Assembly (NCBI GenBank): GCA_038144195.1
Contig: JAYQNH010000002.1
Coordinates: forward strand, 124,001-188,000
Length of the DNA: 64,000 bases
DNA from: VMDJ01 sp038144195
GTDB lineage: Bacteria > Pseudomonadota > Gammaproteobacteria > Chromatiales > Chromatiaceae
Reading direction: 5' to 3'
Below the pieces are notes generated by a model that saw only the letters and a list, made by a program, of their open reading frames with translations, was not told where the DNA came from and did not search any database. Both the position numbers and the translations under genes were made by a program. Shown here in pieces: positions 39,473 through 50,013 of this stretch; within the stretch, counting starts at the first letter, position 1, and each line of letters opens with the position of its first letter.

Positions 39473-41121
39473 GTAGCCTCCCGAGTAATTTGAGCATCAT
39501 TTGCCACCTGGCCTTTATCAAATACCAGCACACGATCCATTAAATTGACAATTGAACGACGGTGCGTAATCACAAGAATCGTCGACTCTTTGTACTGCTC
39601 AAAAATAGCACCCAACATTTTATTCTCTGTCTGATCATCAAGAAAATTCGTTGGCTCATCTAATATCAATAACGGTGCCTTTCTCACCAAACAACGCAAT
39701 AAGCCCAGTGCCTGCAACTGACCTGCAGAGAGGCCACCGGATGAAACCGACTGGGTATCTAATGTCAAAATCTCATTAAGGCCGGTTTGACCAATCGCAC
39801 TGGCAATCATCTCATCGGTAATAGACATATCACCCAATCGAATCTGATCAAACAAAGAACCTGAACCCAGCCAAGGCGTCTGAGGCACATAGACACATTG
39901 CTTCATCCAGCTATCAGGATTAATCGAAGCCAGTGGCACTTGATTCCAATTAACCTCTCCTTCATATCCCTGAATCATTTGGTTAAGTAGTTTTGCAAAG
40001 GTTGATTTACCTGAGCCTGAACGCCCTACAACAGCAACCTTCTGCCCTTTATCAATATCTAACTTTTTGATATTTAACGCTGGAGTCGTTTTGCCATCAT
40101 AAGTAAATGAAAGATTTGATACCGCCAAATGCCACTCGGTGGTTTGGGTAGGAAAGTTGATATAACTTTTATCATCTTGAGACTTGGATGCCTCAACAGG
40201 ATCGGCCATTGCGCCCATCTGAACAATCGTACCAATGGGCGATAACACTTTATTACTCAAAATATAGGTCGCTATGACCCCACCAAAACCAATGAGCCCT
40301 TCTTGAAATGCAAAAAAACCAAAAAAGACAATCGCAATACCCGCTGCTTGAACAGTCGATTGATACACAACCTGTCGTATACCATTTAATGAAGCAACCC
40401 GTGACGACTTAGCCGATACATCCTCTTGAACAGTAGCCTCTCGATCTACCAACCATTTCCAAGCACCTAATCCAAACAACCACTCAGAGCCACGTGAAAG
40501 ATAGGCATAGGATTCAATAGCTCTTTGCTTGGCAACTTCTAGGTTTTTAGCGGCTTGAGTATTCCTTTTGTGACTCCAGGCAATAAACGTCAGTAGAAAC
40601 AAACCTGAGACCAGAGGCACTAAAACCAGGGCGCCCGCTATGAAGTAAATTGCAACAAGCAGTAGCAGCACAAAAGGGACATCAACAATTAATGTCGCCG
40701 CCTTCACATCGGACGGCTTAACAGAAGCCAAATCCTGTATTGACCGCTTTAAATAATCCCCGGCATGAGTCGAAGATAGCGCCCGAGAAAAGATCTGAAA
40801 TTCTGCACGCCTATCTAGCGTGCTAGCCTTACTTGATTCACCATAAAGCGCTAAGTTTATAGTACGAGTTCTTAATAACTTTACACTGATATCAATAATT
40901 AATAAGGCAACAACACCTAGTGTTAATACGACCAAGGTATTAAAACCATTATGCGGATAAACCTTGTCGTACACCAATAAAGTGAACAACGCAGTAAAAA
41001 TAGAAATCGAATTAGACAAAAAGCCCGTAACAAACAAAATCCACGCAGGACTTTTTACTAAGCGAGTAATCCGCTTAGGTGCGAAGTTATCTTTTATTGC
41101 AGATAACGCCGAATTAATCAT
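39469..41121 (-). CDS. Type I secretion ABC transporter (permease-ATPase) of system 1
   Basis: A 550-residue half transporter. The membrane domain (five to six helices, starting LVKSPAWILFVTGFLSNSISIFTALFTLLVYDKVYP) comes first, then the ATPase: Walker A VAVVGRSGSGKSTFAKLL, Q-loop VYVPQTPWLGSGSLFDQIRLGD, signature GGLSAGQLQALGLLR, Walker B PLLILDEPTNFLDD, H-loop ITHRRS. The signature LSAGQ departs from LSGGQ, a tolerated variant. There is no N-terminal C39 or C39-like domain, unlike the second system. The ATG overlaps the TolC stop (TAATG), so translation is coupled. No frame break. Confidence 0.92.
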   Translation of the reverse strand: MINSALSAIKDNFAPKRITRLVKSPAWILFVTGFLSNSISIFTALFTLLVYDKVYPHNGFNTLVVLTLGVVALLIIDISVKLLRTRTINLALYGESSKASTLDRRAEFQIFSRALSSTHAGDYLKRSIQDLASVKPSDVKAATLIVDVPFVLLLLVAIYFIAGALVLVPLVSGLFLLTFIAWSHKRNTQAAKNLEVAKQRAIESYAYLSRGSEWLFGLGAWKWLVDREATVQEDVSAKSSRVASLNGIRQVVYQSTVQAAGIAIVFFGFFAFQEGLIGFGGVIATYILSNKVLSPIGTIVQMGAMADPVEASKSQDDKSYINFPTQTTEWHLAVSNLSFTYDGKTTPALNIKKLDIDKGQKVAVVGRSGSGKSTFAKLLNQMIQGYEGEVNWNQVPLASINPDSWMKQCVYVPQTPWLGSGSLFDQIRLGDMSITDEMIASAIGQTGLNEILTLDTQSVSSGGLSAGQLQALGLLRCLVRKAPLLILDEPTNFLDDQTENKMLGAIFEQYKESTILVITHRRSIVNLMDRVLVFDKGQVANDAQITREAT

Positions 41122-42335
41122 TAGCGTGCCAAACCTGCAAAATATCCAAAGGTGCCATTTAGCCTACTCACATCGTTAAAAGCTTTATAAACATCGGAGT
41201 GCGCAGTCAATACATCTGCATGACAATCATTCGCGTTGAGTTGTACATCGAGAACCTCTTTGACCTGCCCCTTACCCAATGCATAGCGCTCTTTCGTCTT
41301 AGCCAACAAGTCATTTAAACGATCACAATGCGCAGCTTTTTCCTTGATATAGCTATTTTTACTCTCAATGAAAAAAGCCTGGTTTGTCAGCGCTTGTCTC
41401 TGCTGATATTCAATCAACCCTAGTTCTTTCGCTTTACTCTTCACTAAGAAGCTTTGGCGTTTGATTTTAGAATCAATGAAACCTCCATCAAACAACGGGT
41501 AGGTTGCGGCCAATGCCCAAGTGAAATCAGTTGAGTCATCACCCTCAGAAAATTGACGCTTTAACAACGCAGCATTTAAATCAACACTTAAACCATCTTC
41601 ACTATGCGCAAGCTTCAACTCAGCTTGCTTCAGAGCCAACTCTTCTTTCGTCTGAGCTAATGCACTGTTGTCACCTAAAACATAGCCTAACTCTTTCATG
41701 TCAGGTAATAGCCAGACGGTTTTTTCTAAGTCTGCAGAAGGCCAAACCTCTTTCGCCTGAGCAATTTCTAATTTAACGTCAAGAAGAGACGCACTAAGCG
41801 CCATCTTGTGCTCCATCAAAAAAGGCTTGATCGATAAAGAGCCCTCGCCCTCAACAAGTGCTGCCTCAACCCGCTCCATAAGCTCATTGACAGACAATAA
41901 GGATTGCTCAAAGAGGGACTTGATTTGATATGCCCTCCAAAGGTCAATATACGCATTAGCTATAGATGCGGTAGCAGCATCAAAACTGGCCACCGACTCA
42001 GCATACTCAAGACGCCCCTGCGCCGTCGCAATGGCATCTCGAGCCACTTGCTCATCGTTATCAAACAAGGGGTAAGTGACAGCAATACCCGCCTGAATCG
42101 CATCAGACGTTTGAGTGAGAGTTGAAGAGCCATCAACGCGTGACAAGGTGCCAGAGACCACTGGGAAGCGTCTAGCTTTCTCAATATCACCTAACGATTG
42201 AGAAGAAAGTTCAACCGAGCGCATTGCCTCAAAAGAGGGATGTTTTTGCGCCATAGTAATGATGCGCTCCCAGTACCCATCAGCCAAGGCCATAGAGGGG
42301 ATAAGAATACAAACAAGGGTCAAGATTTTATGCAT
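41121..42335 (-). CDS. TolC-family outer-membrane protein of type I secretion system 1
   Basis: Outer-membrane channel of the exporter. 404 residues with signal peptide MHKILTLVCILIPSMALA and two repeated halves of helical-barrel sequence (ATASIANAYIDLWRAYQIKSLFEQSLLSVNELMERVEAAL, ...LTNQAFFIESKNSYIKEKAAHCDRLNDLLAKTKERYALGKG). The start at 42335 was chosen for the signal peptide; the frame stays open to 42419 through a terminator hairpin. It is the first gene of the tolC-ABC-hlyD unit. Confidence 0.87.
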   Translation of the reverse strand: MHKILTLVCILIPSMALADGYWERIITMAQKHPSFEAMRSVELSSQSLGDIEKARRFPVVSGTLSRVDGSSTLTQTSDAIQAGIAVTYPLFDNDEQVARDAIATAQGRLEYAESVASFDAATASIANAYIDLWRAYQIKSLFEQSLLSVNELMERVEAALVEGEGSLSIKPFLMEHKMALSASLLDVKLEIAQAKEVWPSADLEKTVWLLPDMKELGYVLGDNSALAQTKEELALKQAELKLAHSEDGLSVDLNAALLKRQFSEGDDSTDFTWALAATYPLFDGGFIDSKIKRQSFLVKSKAKELGLIEYQQRQALTNQAFFIESKNSYIKEKAAHCDRLNDLLAKTKERYALGKGQVKEVLDVQLNANDCHADVLTAHSDVYKAFNDVSRLNGTFGYFAGLAR

Positions 42336-42390
42336 ACGGGTCCTCGACACAAATACAGCACTGTCGTAGAAGATGTTTATTTTACCAGAT

Positions 42391-42419
42391 AAAAAAATGG
42401 CCCTCTTATAGAGGGCCAT
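42391..42419 (-). terminator. Intrinsic terminator after the RTX lipoprotein-like gene
   Basis: Perfect 8-bp stem TGGCCCTC / GAGGGCCA with a 5-base loop, followed on the minus strand by seven T. It lies 24 bases after the stop at 42443 and separates that gene from the tolC unit. Confidence 0.8.
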
Positions 42420-42442
42420 ACAAAACTTAAAAGATTTGGTAA

Positions 42443-45301
42443 TTAAGCGAAATCATCTGCTGCAAGACCCGCATCACCTTCAATGATGGCAAGAATTGCA
42501 CCCGTTGCAGTCACTGTGACCGTAGAGTCTGTACCATCATCAGTGATGGTCAAATCAGCAAATTCCAAACCACCGTCAAGCGCTAAAGAATCTGTTCCGG
42601 CAGTATAGTCGGTGATGTGATCAGCATCAGCTGAAGCAGTCACGGCCTCTGCAGCAGAAAGGATGAAGGTATCGGCACCATCGCCACCGGTTAGCGTGTC
42701 TTTACCCAGACCGCCCTGGATAACATCATCACCCGCACCACCAGTAATTGTGTCGTTTCCACCCAAACCATATAGCCAGTCTGAACCGTCAGTGCCATCT
42801 ATGGTTGTTGCATTATTGGAACCATAAACCGAATCAGCCACAGTTAAAGGCACATTGAAAGTGGTAAAGCTATCACCTGAAGAGGCAGTTAATGCTGCAT
42901 CAAGGTTAAGTTGGACGTAATAATCACCTGCATCATTCATTGGGAAGAAATCAGTCACCGTTCCATCATTAGTTGTTTCCATTGAGATGAAAGTAGAGGT
43001 GATCAAACCCATATCAACCAATAAAGAGCCACTTGATGACAATCCAGTGTCCGTGAAATAGAACGTAAACGTGCTATCCGCTTGATCACCTGGAGGACCA
43101 ATCAAGTAACCAGTTTGCGCATCAATGTTCGATTCGGCGTTATTACTAAACTCACTGAACGGAATTGTGACGTCATACCAGCCGTTACCCAAATCAGTTG
43201 AGCCCGCGTAGGTAGTCAAGTCAATGGTTGCCACACTGTCTGTGCCACTACCTATGAATTTCACCTCTAAATTCCCTAGCGGCGAGCCATACACCTTCGC
43301 ATGGAAGTTATCCATACCGCTTAAGAAGCCAGCGCCTAAACCAGTAAACGCCGCAAACGAGACCTCAACACCATCACCGTAACCCGTACCAGATTCAATT
43401 GAGAATACTCGCGAGTAACTACCTGTTGGATCAGTCGCGTCACCATTGAAGGTCGCACCGTTGCCATAGGCTTCTACACCGGCCCAGTGATTAGGGTGAT
43501 CATCACCTGCAGTAGATGAGTACAACACAGAACTAGCATTGTCCAAACTAATCGGAGTAGATGATGAATCAATTGGTAAAGTCCATTTCGTTGTTTGAAT
43601 ACCTGGATTACCGTCACCATCCGCAGCAACACCCGTATGGCGATACACATCAAACGAAGTGCCTGAAACGTCTGTGCCTGAGGTGGTGAATGACATAACA
43701 ACCATCTGCTCACCCTCGGCAAGGTCTGAGAAATCATTCGGCACACTAATACCGGCCAAGCTCTCGTTCGTTGAGGTGGTATAGCCATCTCCATCTTTCA
43801 ACGCAATCGCTTCATCACCTTGGAAAATGGCCACCTGAACAGTGTTATCCCCAGGAGTCACCGACTCTAGGCCGATTTTTAAGGTATTCGAATTGTCGGT
43901 GTTACCCACATTATCTACGCCCATCAACAGCGCATCGGCAACTGTTGCCACATTATTGGCTACATCCACACCGCGAGCGTGCGTGTAGCTAACACCGGTA
44001 TCAGAATCGTAATCTGTCATTTCTGCAATGACATTGTCTGTAACCGCGGCAGTTGCTGCAGACGTAAAGGTCGTCGTACCACCAGCCGCGTCAGTAGAAA
44101 CCACCTTAACGCGGACGTATTGACCGACCTGAGTGCCATTGGTATTTAAAACAAAATCTTCATTGTTTGCTCCTGCAACCGATGTCCAATCGGTTCCATT
44201 CGCTGAAACCTGCCATTGATAGGCTTTGGTGACAGCGCCATCGGTATCAGAAATTGCTGTCGTCTCTGAAACACTCAATGTCTGGCCTTCAATAGCTGTG
44301 CCAGAAACCGCAATAGCGCCTGTTGCCTCGGTATCACTCGCTTCAGCGGTAACCGTATTTTCAACATTCGTCGTGCTGGTGACTGTTGCAGCACCGCTCG
44401 TTGCAGCAGCGACAGTGGTATAACTATCAATTGTCGTCTTAGCTGCAGCTACCGCTGTTTCTATCGCAGTTGCTGCATCGTTAAAAGCGGTGGTATTGGT
44501 AATGGCTGTTTTAGTACCCGTGGAATCCGCATTAACAATTGCAGTAACTTGGGTCGCCGTTTCAGTCATAGAGTCGGTAATGAAATCAGATGAGGTAAAG
44601 TCAACATCATCACCAGCAGTAACGGTACTCTCGAACACACTTGTCACACCGTTCAACGCCGCCAAGCCCGCGGTACCCGCATCCGCGCCAGCAGTTTTTG
44701 CAGCAGCAGCAACGTTCTTAATGACTGTGAAAACTGTCAACGCTGCTTTTTCATAACCAAGAGCAACGCTAGCGTCATAACCCGCTGCTGTTGTATCAAA
44801 GGGATTGTAGGTAGCGAGATCAATACCCGGGTCCAAACCAAGAGCATCTTTAATTTGTGCATCACTAAGGTTGCCAGAAACGGCCAAGGTTGAAACCGGG
44901 GATATAACCGATGCGCCCGCCTTTGCTTTAAGCGAGAAGCCCGCACCAAATGCCAGACCATTAGCACCTGTACTCCCGTTACCGTCACCCATATCAAAGG
45001 TCGTGGCATTGGTGGTTGCAACAAGAGCAGCGTTGCTCACATTTTCTGTCGTCGTAAATGAGTATGTACCATCAGCACCGGTTGTTGCTGAAGGCTCGTT
45101 AGCATCTTGTATGCCATCACCATCAAGGTCAGCAAAGACGGTCGCACCTTTCAAAAGACCTTTAGAAACAACACCATTTACTGTTGTCGATTGGACACTG
45201 CTGCCGCCGCCACAACCTTCCAGGAACACTGCTAATAATGCTAATGGCGCAGCTTTTGTTGATGAGTTAAGAATGCGATCTATACGAGAATCAGACATCA
45301 T
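42443..45301 (-). CDS. RTX protein with lipobox-like N-terminus and a carbohydrate-binding-like module
   Basis: 952 residues, no frame break. The N-terminus MMSDSRIDRILNSSTKAAPLALLAVFLEGCGGGSS ends like a lipoprotein signal (FLEGC). A carboxypeptidase-regulatory-like beta domain follows (GVVSKGLLKGATVFADLDGDGIQDANEPSATTGADGTYSF). Next come an Ala/Thr-rich helical stretch, an Ig-like segment (AYQWQVSANGTDWTSVAGANNEDF) and a 165-residue module starting VLYSSTAGDDHPNHWAGVEAYGNGATF. The protein ends with RTX repeats (DGSDWLYGLGGNDTITGGAGDDVIQGGLGKDTLTGGDGADTF). The 165-residue module also occurs five times in the giant protein at 50354-60181. It is encoded between the two secretion systems, with its own terminator. 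Export by type I secretion is more likely than lipidation. Confidence 0.82.
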   Translation of the reverse strand: MMSDSRIDRILNSSTKAAPLALLAVFLEGCGGGSSVQSTTVNGVVSKGLLKGATVFADLDGDGIQDANEPSATTGADGTYSFTTTENVSNAALVATTNATTFDMGDGNGSTGANGLAFGAGFSLKAKAGASVISPVSTLAVSGNLSDAQIKDALGLDPGIDLATYNPFDTTAAGYDASVALGYEKAALTVFTVIKNVAAAAKTAGADAGTAGLAALNGVTSVFESTVTAGDDVDFTSSDFITDSMTETATQVTAIVNADSTGTKTAITNTTAFNDAATAIETAVAAAKTTIDSYTTVAAATSGAATVTSTTNVENTVTAEASDTEATGAIAVSGTAIEGQTLSVSETTAISDTDGAVTKAYQWQVSANGTDWTSVAGANNEDFVLNTNGTQVGQYVRVKVVSTDAAGGTTTFTSAATAAVTDNVIAEMTDYDSDTGVSYTHARGVDVANNVATVADALLMGVDNVGNTDNSNTLKIGLESVTPGDNTVQVAIFQGDEAIALKDGDGYTTSTNESLAGISVPNDFSDLAEGEQMVVMSFTTSGTDVSGTSFDVYRHTGVAADGDGNPGIQTTKWTLPIDSSSTPISLDNASSVLYSSTAGDDHPNHWAGVEAYGNGATFNGDATDPTGSYSRVFSIESGTGYGDGVEVSFAAFTGLGAGFLSGMDNFHAKVYGSPLGNLEVKFIGSGTDSVATIDLTTYAGSTDLGNGWYDVTIPFSEFSNNAESNIDAQTGYLIGPPGDQADSTFTFYFTDTGLSSSGSLLVDMGLITSTFISMETTNDGTVTDFFPMNDAGDYYVQLNLDAALTASSGDSFTTFNVPLTVADSVYGSNNATTIDGTDGSDWLYGLGGNDTITGGAGDDVIQGGLGKDTLTGGDGADTFILSAAEAVTASADADHITDYTAGTDSLALDGGLEFADLTITDDGTDSTVTVTATGAILAIIEGDAGLAADDFA
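43031..43530 (-). repeat. Diverged sixth copy of the 190-residue module
   Basis: This stretch encodes NHWAGVEAYGNGATFNGDATDP through FTFYFTDTGLSSSG, co-linear with the 570-bp units of the giant gene but with scattered substitutions in most codon third positions. It shows that the module moved between the two genes. Confidence 0.85.
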
Positions 45302-45472
45302 AAAATCCTACTTTTCAAAATCGGTTTATGGTTATTTTTTTTTAAATAAGTTTAACAATTATATTGACAACACTACCATCAAAGAATCCAATTTTGTAAA
45401 CCTTTACCAAAAAATTCACCAAGGATGCTAGTTCTAACCACAACGATTAAATATATTTATGTGGTTATATTT

Positions 45473-46641
45473 TTATCTTTCGCCAAGTGACTCATTCAGC
45501 GTTTTTGTAATCGGCTTGGTCAGATACTGGAACACTGTTTTCTTACCTGTTTGAATCTCCACCGTAGTCGTCATACCCGGCTGAATATTGAGTGTTTGAT
45601 CACCTTTTTTAGCCGAAAATTCGGTATCGGTAATGCGAACATGTACCCGGTAGTAAAATTGCTCCTCTCCCCTGACATCCTCAGTCAAGGTATCCACACT
45701 GACGTACGTCACCTCACCCTTGAGAGAACCATAGATGGTGTAGTCGTAGGCGTCAAATTTCACCACTGCAGGTAGGCCCACATGGATAAAGGCAATGTCT
45801 GCAGGACGAATTTTCGCCTCAATCACCAGATCTTCATCCACAGGCACAATCTGCATAATTTCTTCGCCAGGCTTGGCCACACCGCCAATGGTAGTAATGC
45901 GTACGTTACGGACAACCCCATCCATCGGAGAGACAATTTCAGTGGTACCCAACTGGTCTTTACGCTGCGCCATGATTTGCTTCGCACTTGCAAGCTCTTC
46001 TTCGGCGGTAGCCAATTCCGTTTGCGTATCTTTCAGGTAGGTATTTTCTGTTGTCGATACCTGTTTACGGATATCTACCATCTGGCGCTTAAAACGCAAA
46101 ATATCGGCTTTACCAATATCACCTGTCTCAAGAAGCGGAAGATTCATTTCCATCTCTTCCTCAATCAACTTTTGCATCTCTCTTAATGCCGACACTTCTT
46201 CCCTGAAGGTCTTCTGGCGCTTCTCAAAAAGAACCTTTTGATTGTATTTAAATTCTTTGTAGTCATCTAGCTCGGCCGGGAATGCTAACTTTCCTCCATA
46301 TAGCTCAGTTTTCAAGCGCGCAATCTTAGCGATCAGAGCCGCCACTTTAGCGCGACTCTCAAGATAGGCAGCCTCAGCTCGGGTTTGGTCAAACTCAACC
46401 AAAGGATCGCCAGCTTTAACCGTTGAACCTTCTTTGACCGGTAAGTGACTGATCACACCACCTTCAATGGTTTGAATGACCTGATTTCGTGAACTCGTAA
46501 TCACCTGGCCTGTAGCACGGGTAATTTGATCGACATCTGCACAACGTGCCCAAATGATAAAAATCACCACTACCAAGACACCCGCAACGATCAACATTTG
46601 CGAGATAAAAAACTGTGTTCTTTATCCGAATTAGTTTGCAT
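45473..46641 (-). CDS. HlyD/LapC-type membrane fusion protein of type I secretion system 2 (one frame break)
   Basis: About 390 residues. The start MQTNSDKEHSFLSRK at 46641 is joined across a break near 46598 to MLIVAGVLVVVIFIIWARCADVDQITRATGQVI, the single membrane helix. The lipoyl half IQTIEGGVISHLPVKEGSTVKAGDPLVEFD and a long coiled coil (AEAAYLESRAKVAALIAKIARLKTEL to LGTTEIVSPMDGVV) follow. The end is a RND-like barrel (RADIAFIHVGLPAVVKFDAYDY, IQPGMTTTVEIQTGKKTVFQYLTKPI), typical of LapC/HlyD. It is the last gene of the second T1SS unit. The 171 bases after it carry no gene and contain a TATAAT-like element on the minus strand near 45358 that may serve the RTX gene downstream. Confidence 0.9.
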
Positions 46642-48729
46642 CGGACACCGCCTTTTAGGTTCTTGTTTGCCAGAGATTTTTGCCATTACCGCATCTCGAG
46701 GACCATCAATTTGTATACGGCCACCCTGAATAACAATCAATCGATTTAACAAGGGTAATAATGCTGTTTTATGCGTCGTGACAATCAAGGTAATCCCTTC
46801 CTCAACCAACTCTTTGAAGAGTTTGACCATTGCAGCCTCTGTCATCGCATCCATAGCCCCTGTAGGCTCATCTAACAGCCAGACTTTTGGCTTTGCCAAC
46901 AACATACGGGTCAATGCAATCTGCTGTTTCTGACCTCCAGAAACACCACGGCCACCTTCTGTGATCGTCAGTGCAAGCCCAGAGGGTTGTCCATGAATAA
47001 GATTGATTAAACCTGTACGTTTAGCCGCCTCTAAGATGGCCTCTTCACCAGGGTCAGGAAGACCTGACAAAATGTTATCGCGCAAGGTCCCACTAAAGAG
47101 CTTTATTTCTTGTGGCAAATACCCAACCGTTTCACGCACAGGCACCAAACCTAACGATGCCATATCAATACCACCAAGAGTCACCCTACCCTCTAGAGGT
47201 CGATACAAACCGGATGCCAGTTTCAATAAGGTACTTTTACCCGAACCGATAGCACCAATAAGACCAATAGACTCACCTGGCTTTATCTGCAAACGTTCAA
47301 TATCTAAAACAACCTGAGAGGTTGCGTCATAAGCAAAGCGCACTCGCTCAAAATTAAACCCACTATCAACTACTTGTGGCATCAAAGTCTTGTGTGCGTC
47401 ATCCGCCTCATTCGGTAAATCAACAATCTGATCGAGCCCCTGCAAAGCAGCTTTTGCCAATGCCCATTGCATCATCGTGCCGGGCAACTGAATAATCGGT
47501 TGCATCGCACGATTACCAATAATAGAACACGCCAATAAGCCACCCATCGTAAGTTCATTTTGCGTAACTTGATAAGCACCTACCGCAACCATGAGGGTGT
47601 AACTGATCTGCTGAAACGTAGCCGTCATACTTTGAGATGTGGTTGTGTAATGACGAATTTTTAAATCAGGTTCGGCAGCTTCGTATACAAGCTTTTTCCA
47701 ACGTGATTCAACCGTCCACTCTGAACCATTGGCTTTAAGACTTTCTGCGCCATCTACTGCCTCTACCAACAAGCCTGTTTTCAGGTTGATAGCCGCTAAG
47801 TTCATTTGCGTATAGCGCTGCACCATCTTCTGGAACATCAAACCTGCAAACAAAGCGAGTGGCATAAAAATCAGCGGCACGATAACGACTGGTCCGCCAA
47901 TCAAATAAATAACAAAAATAAAAAAAGAGCGAAAACGGCACATCTGCCATAACAAAGACGGAGGTCGATGAAATCAAACCTCGGACCATCTCAAAGCCTT
48001 TAATCTGTGAAGCAATCGTGCCAACCGATTGAGGTCGCGACTCCATCCTGATGCCAAGCATGCGACTAAAGAACCATTGAGATAACGACTTATCCATCTG
48101 GTTACTTGCCGTATCGACTAATCGACTGCGCAATAACTTCAGCATTAATTCCAATAAGATGGAAATGCCCACGCCAACCGTCAGAACGATCAAGGTATCA
48201 AAACCCGAATTAGGGATAACTCGGTCATAGATCTGCATGGCATACAGTGACGTTGCCAAGGCCAAGATGCTCACTAATGCGGTTGCTAAAACCGCACTAA
48301 AAATAATGCCACGGTATTCAAAAACAGCGTCTTTTATCAAATGAAAGGATGACTTCTTAGATGAACCTTCCAGATTACGACTCGGCAACGTCAAACAAAC
48401 CACATCAGCGGAAAGTTCTAGCTCGTTAACTCGTGCATCATCTGCTGAAACCGCGCGCCAACGATTCTCGCCCAGTGTCGAATTAACAAAAAAAACCAAG
48501 CGCCGTCTTTGAGTGCCAAAAACGGCATGTCAGCAGGCACCGGATCGCTCAAGCGAGCCGGCTCTCCATCGAGCTCTGCCAACTTCCAAGCAAAGGTAAA
48601 TTGCTCAATCGGATCAGAGCTTGCAAGTTCTTGTAGCTGATCTTCAAGATGATCTAAACGATCAGCTGCAACACGCTGCCCTTTTAACTTCGCTGCACGC
48701 GCAATAACCAGAGAGATGGGGTGAGACAT
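46591..48729 (-). CDS. LapB-type ABC transporter with C39-like domain, type I secretion system 2 (frame breaks)
   Basis: About 700 residues. The N-terminal C39-like segment (DMPFLALKDGAWFFLV) has no catalytic Cys, as in LapB transporters of large adhesins. The membrane domain is FEYRGIIFSAVLATALVSILALATSLYAMQIYDRVIPNSGFDTL. The ATPase has Walker A IGLIGAIGSGKSTLLKLASGLY, signature GGRGVSGGQKQQIALTRMLL, Walker B VWLLDEPTGAMD and H-loop VTTHKTALL. Breaks lie near 48490 and near 47935 (A-rich). The C-terminal ORF runs on through the HlyD start to 46591; an indel near 46660 probably hides the true stop at about 46655. It follows the TolC gene by 16 bases. The giant RTX proteins are the likely substrates. 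Confidence 0.9.
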
Positions 48730-48745
48730 AACGACTGTCCGTAAA

Positions 48746-49963
48746 TTATAACTTTGGAATCAACTGCCCAGATCGAGCAAGTAAACGTAACCGAGCCGCC
48801 ATCGCCTGATGCTTGGTCTCTTCGTAGGTGTAACGTGATTGAGCTAACTCACGAATCGCATTCAGCAGCTCCAACCAGCTTTTATGACCGGTTACATAAA
48901 GACGTGAATACGACTCAAATACTTCTCTAGACACCACACTGGCAGCCGCCGTGCTATCGGTACGTAATGAAGATGCGCGCCATTCTAAATAATCTGTAGA
49001 CACCGTTTCTTTTACTTCACGTTCAGCAGAAAGCTTAGCCTTTTCTAACGAATCCCTCGTCGCCATAGCCGCTTTTACTGCACTGACTGAAGATAGACCC
49101 GCTCCAGGCTGCGCCTCAAACACGACCATCACACTATCGTCGGTAAGGTCAGAGGTCTCGGTATGTTCATAACGTAATTTCAACTCTGGCATGTAGGCCG
49201 AGCGATTCACTTTAATGTCAGAACTTGCCGCTTCTATTTCCATTTTCAAACGACGAACGGTCGGTGCATAGTCTGTTGCCTGATCCTGCAGTTCGCGCAA
49301 AGTGCCCAGAGCCAATTGCTCAGGCAGACCAAACTGATCCACATCGGTGACTTCTTGGTTAGCCAGTTGTGTCAAACGAGTAAGCGCTGACTCATAAGCC
49401 TGTTCTGCTACCGAGACATCGCTTTCAGCACCCAAGAGGCGAGATTGCGCTAGCTTTCGATCCGACAAAGAACTCACACCCTGCTCAACACGTCGAATAA
49501 TTTTTTCCATCAACGCTTTGTGCTCGGTGAAATTGTCACGTGCATGTTGCAAACGCGCCTTCTGCTTAAGCGCTTCGGTGTAAGCCGTAATGACTCGAAG
49601 AGAAATATCTAACTGCGTCTCCTCTACCGCGACATCAGCAGCCGTTAGTCGATGCTCAGAAGCCTCGATCAATCCGCTGATACGTCCACCCGTCCACAAC
49701 GGCTGATCGATACGCAAAACAGACTGGGCATTGTTACCACTGGCTGACTCAAACGTTGGTGTTGGATAACGACCCCACTCAGCACCCTCGAGGTTGGCTT
49801 GAGCAGCATCAACCTCAGCGCGTTTACTCAACACCAAGGGGTGCGACTTAATAGCCGAATTCAGCACCTGATCAAAGGTCTGGTCAACTGCTGATGCTGC
49901 AGTCGCTGATAATACACAGACCAAAGTCAAAAAGCCTTGGCGAGAAATAAAACGATCAATCAT
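48746..49963 (-). CDS. TolC/LapE-type outer-membrane protein of type I secretion system 2
   Basis: 405 residues, no frame break. The signal peptide is MIDRFISRQGFLTLVCVLSATAASA. Two repeated helical-barrel halves follow: FDQVLNSAIKSHPLVLSKRAEVDAAQANLEGAEWGRYPTPTFES and VRRLKMEIEAASSDIKVNRSAYMPELKLRYEHTE. The end RSSYTYEETKHQA-like segment SRYTYEETKHQAMAARLRLLARSG is typical of AggA/LapE proteins. It begins 50 bases after the coiled-coil gene and is followed by the LapB-type gene. Confidence 0.88.
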   Translation of the reverse strand: MIDRFISRQGFLTLVCVLSATAASAVDQTFDQVLNSAIKSHPLVLSKRAEVDAAQANLEGAEWGRYPTPTFESASGNNAQSVLRIDQPLWTGGRISGLIEASEHRLTAADVAVEETQLDISLRVITAYTEALKQKARLQHARDNFTEHKALMEKIIRRVEQGVSSLSDRKLAQSRLLGAESDVSVAEQAYESALTRLTQLANQEVTDVDQFGLPEQLALGTLRELQDQATDYAPTVRRLKMEIEAASSDIKVNRSAYMPELKLRYEHTETSDLTDDSVMVVFEAQPGAGLSSVSAVKAAMATRDSLEKAKLSAEREVKETVSTDYLEWRASSLRTDSTAAASVVSREVFESYSRLYVTGHKSWLELLNAIRELAQSRYTYEETKHQAMAARLRLLARSGQLIPKL

Positions 49964-50013
49964 ACGAAGTGCGCCTGGCGCGCATAAAAATAATTTGGTC
50001 GCTTATTATACGC

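Noticed and set aside
42443..45301. Sec-secreted glycoside hydrolase because of the carbohydrate-binding-like module
   Set aside because: No catalytic glycosidase domain or acid/base motif is present; the rest is Ig-like, Ala/Thr-rich and RTX sequence.
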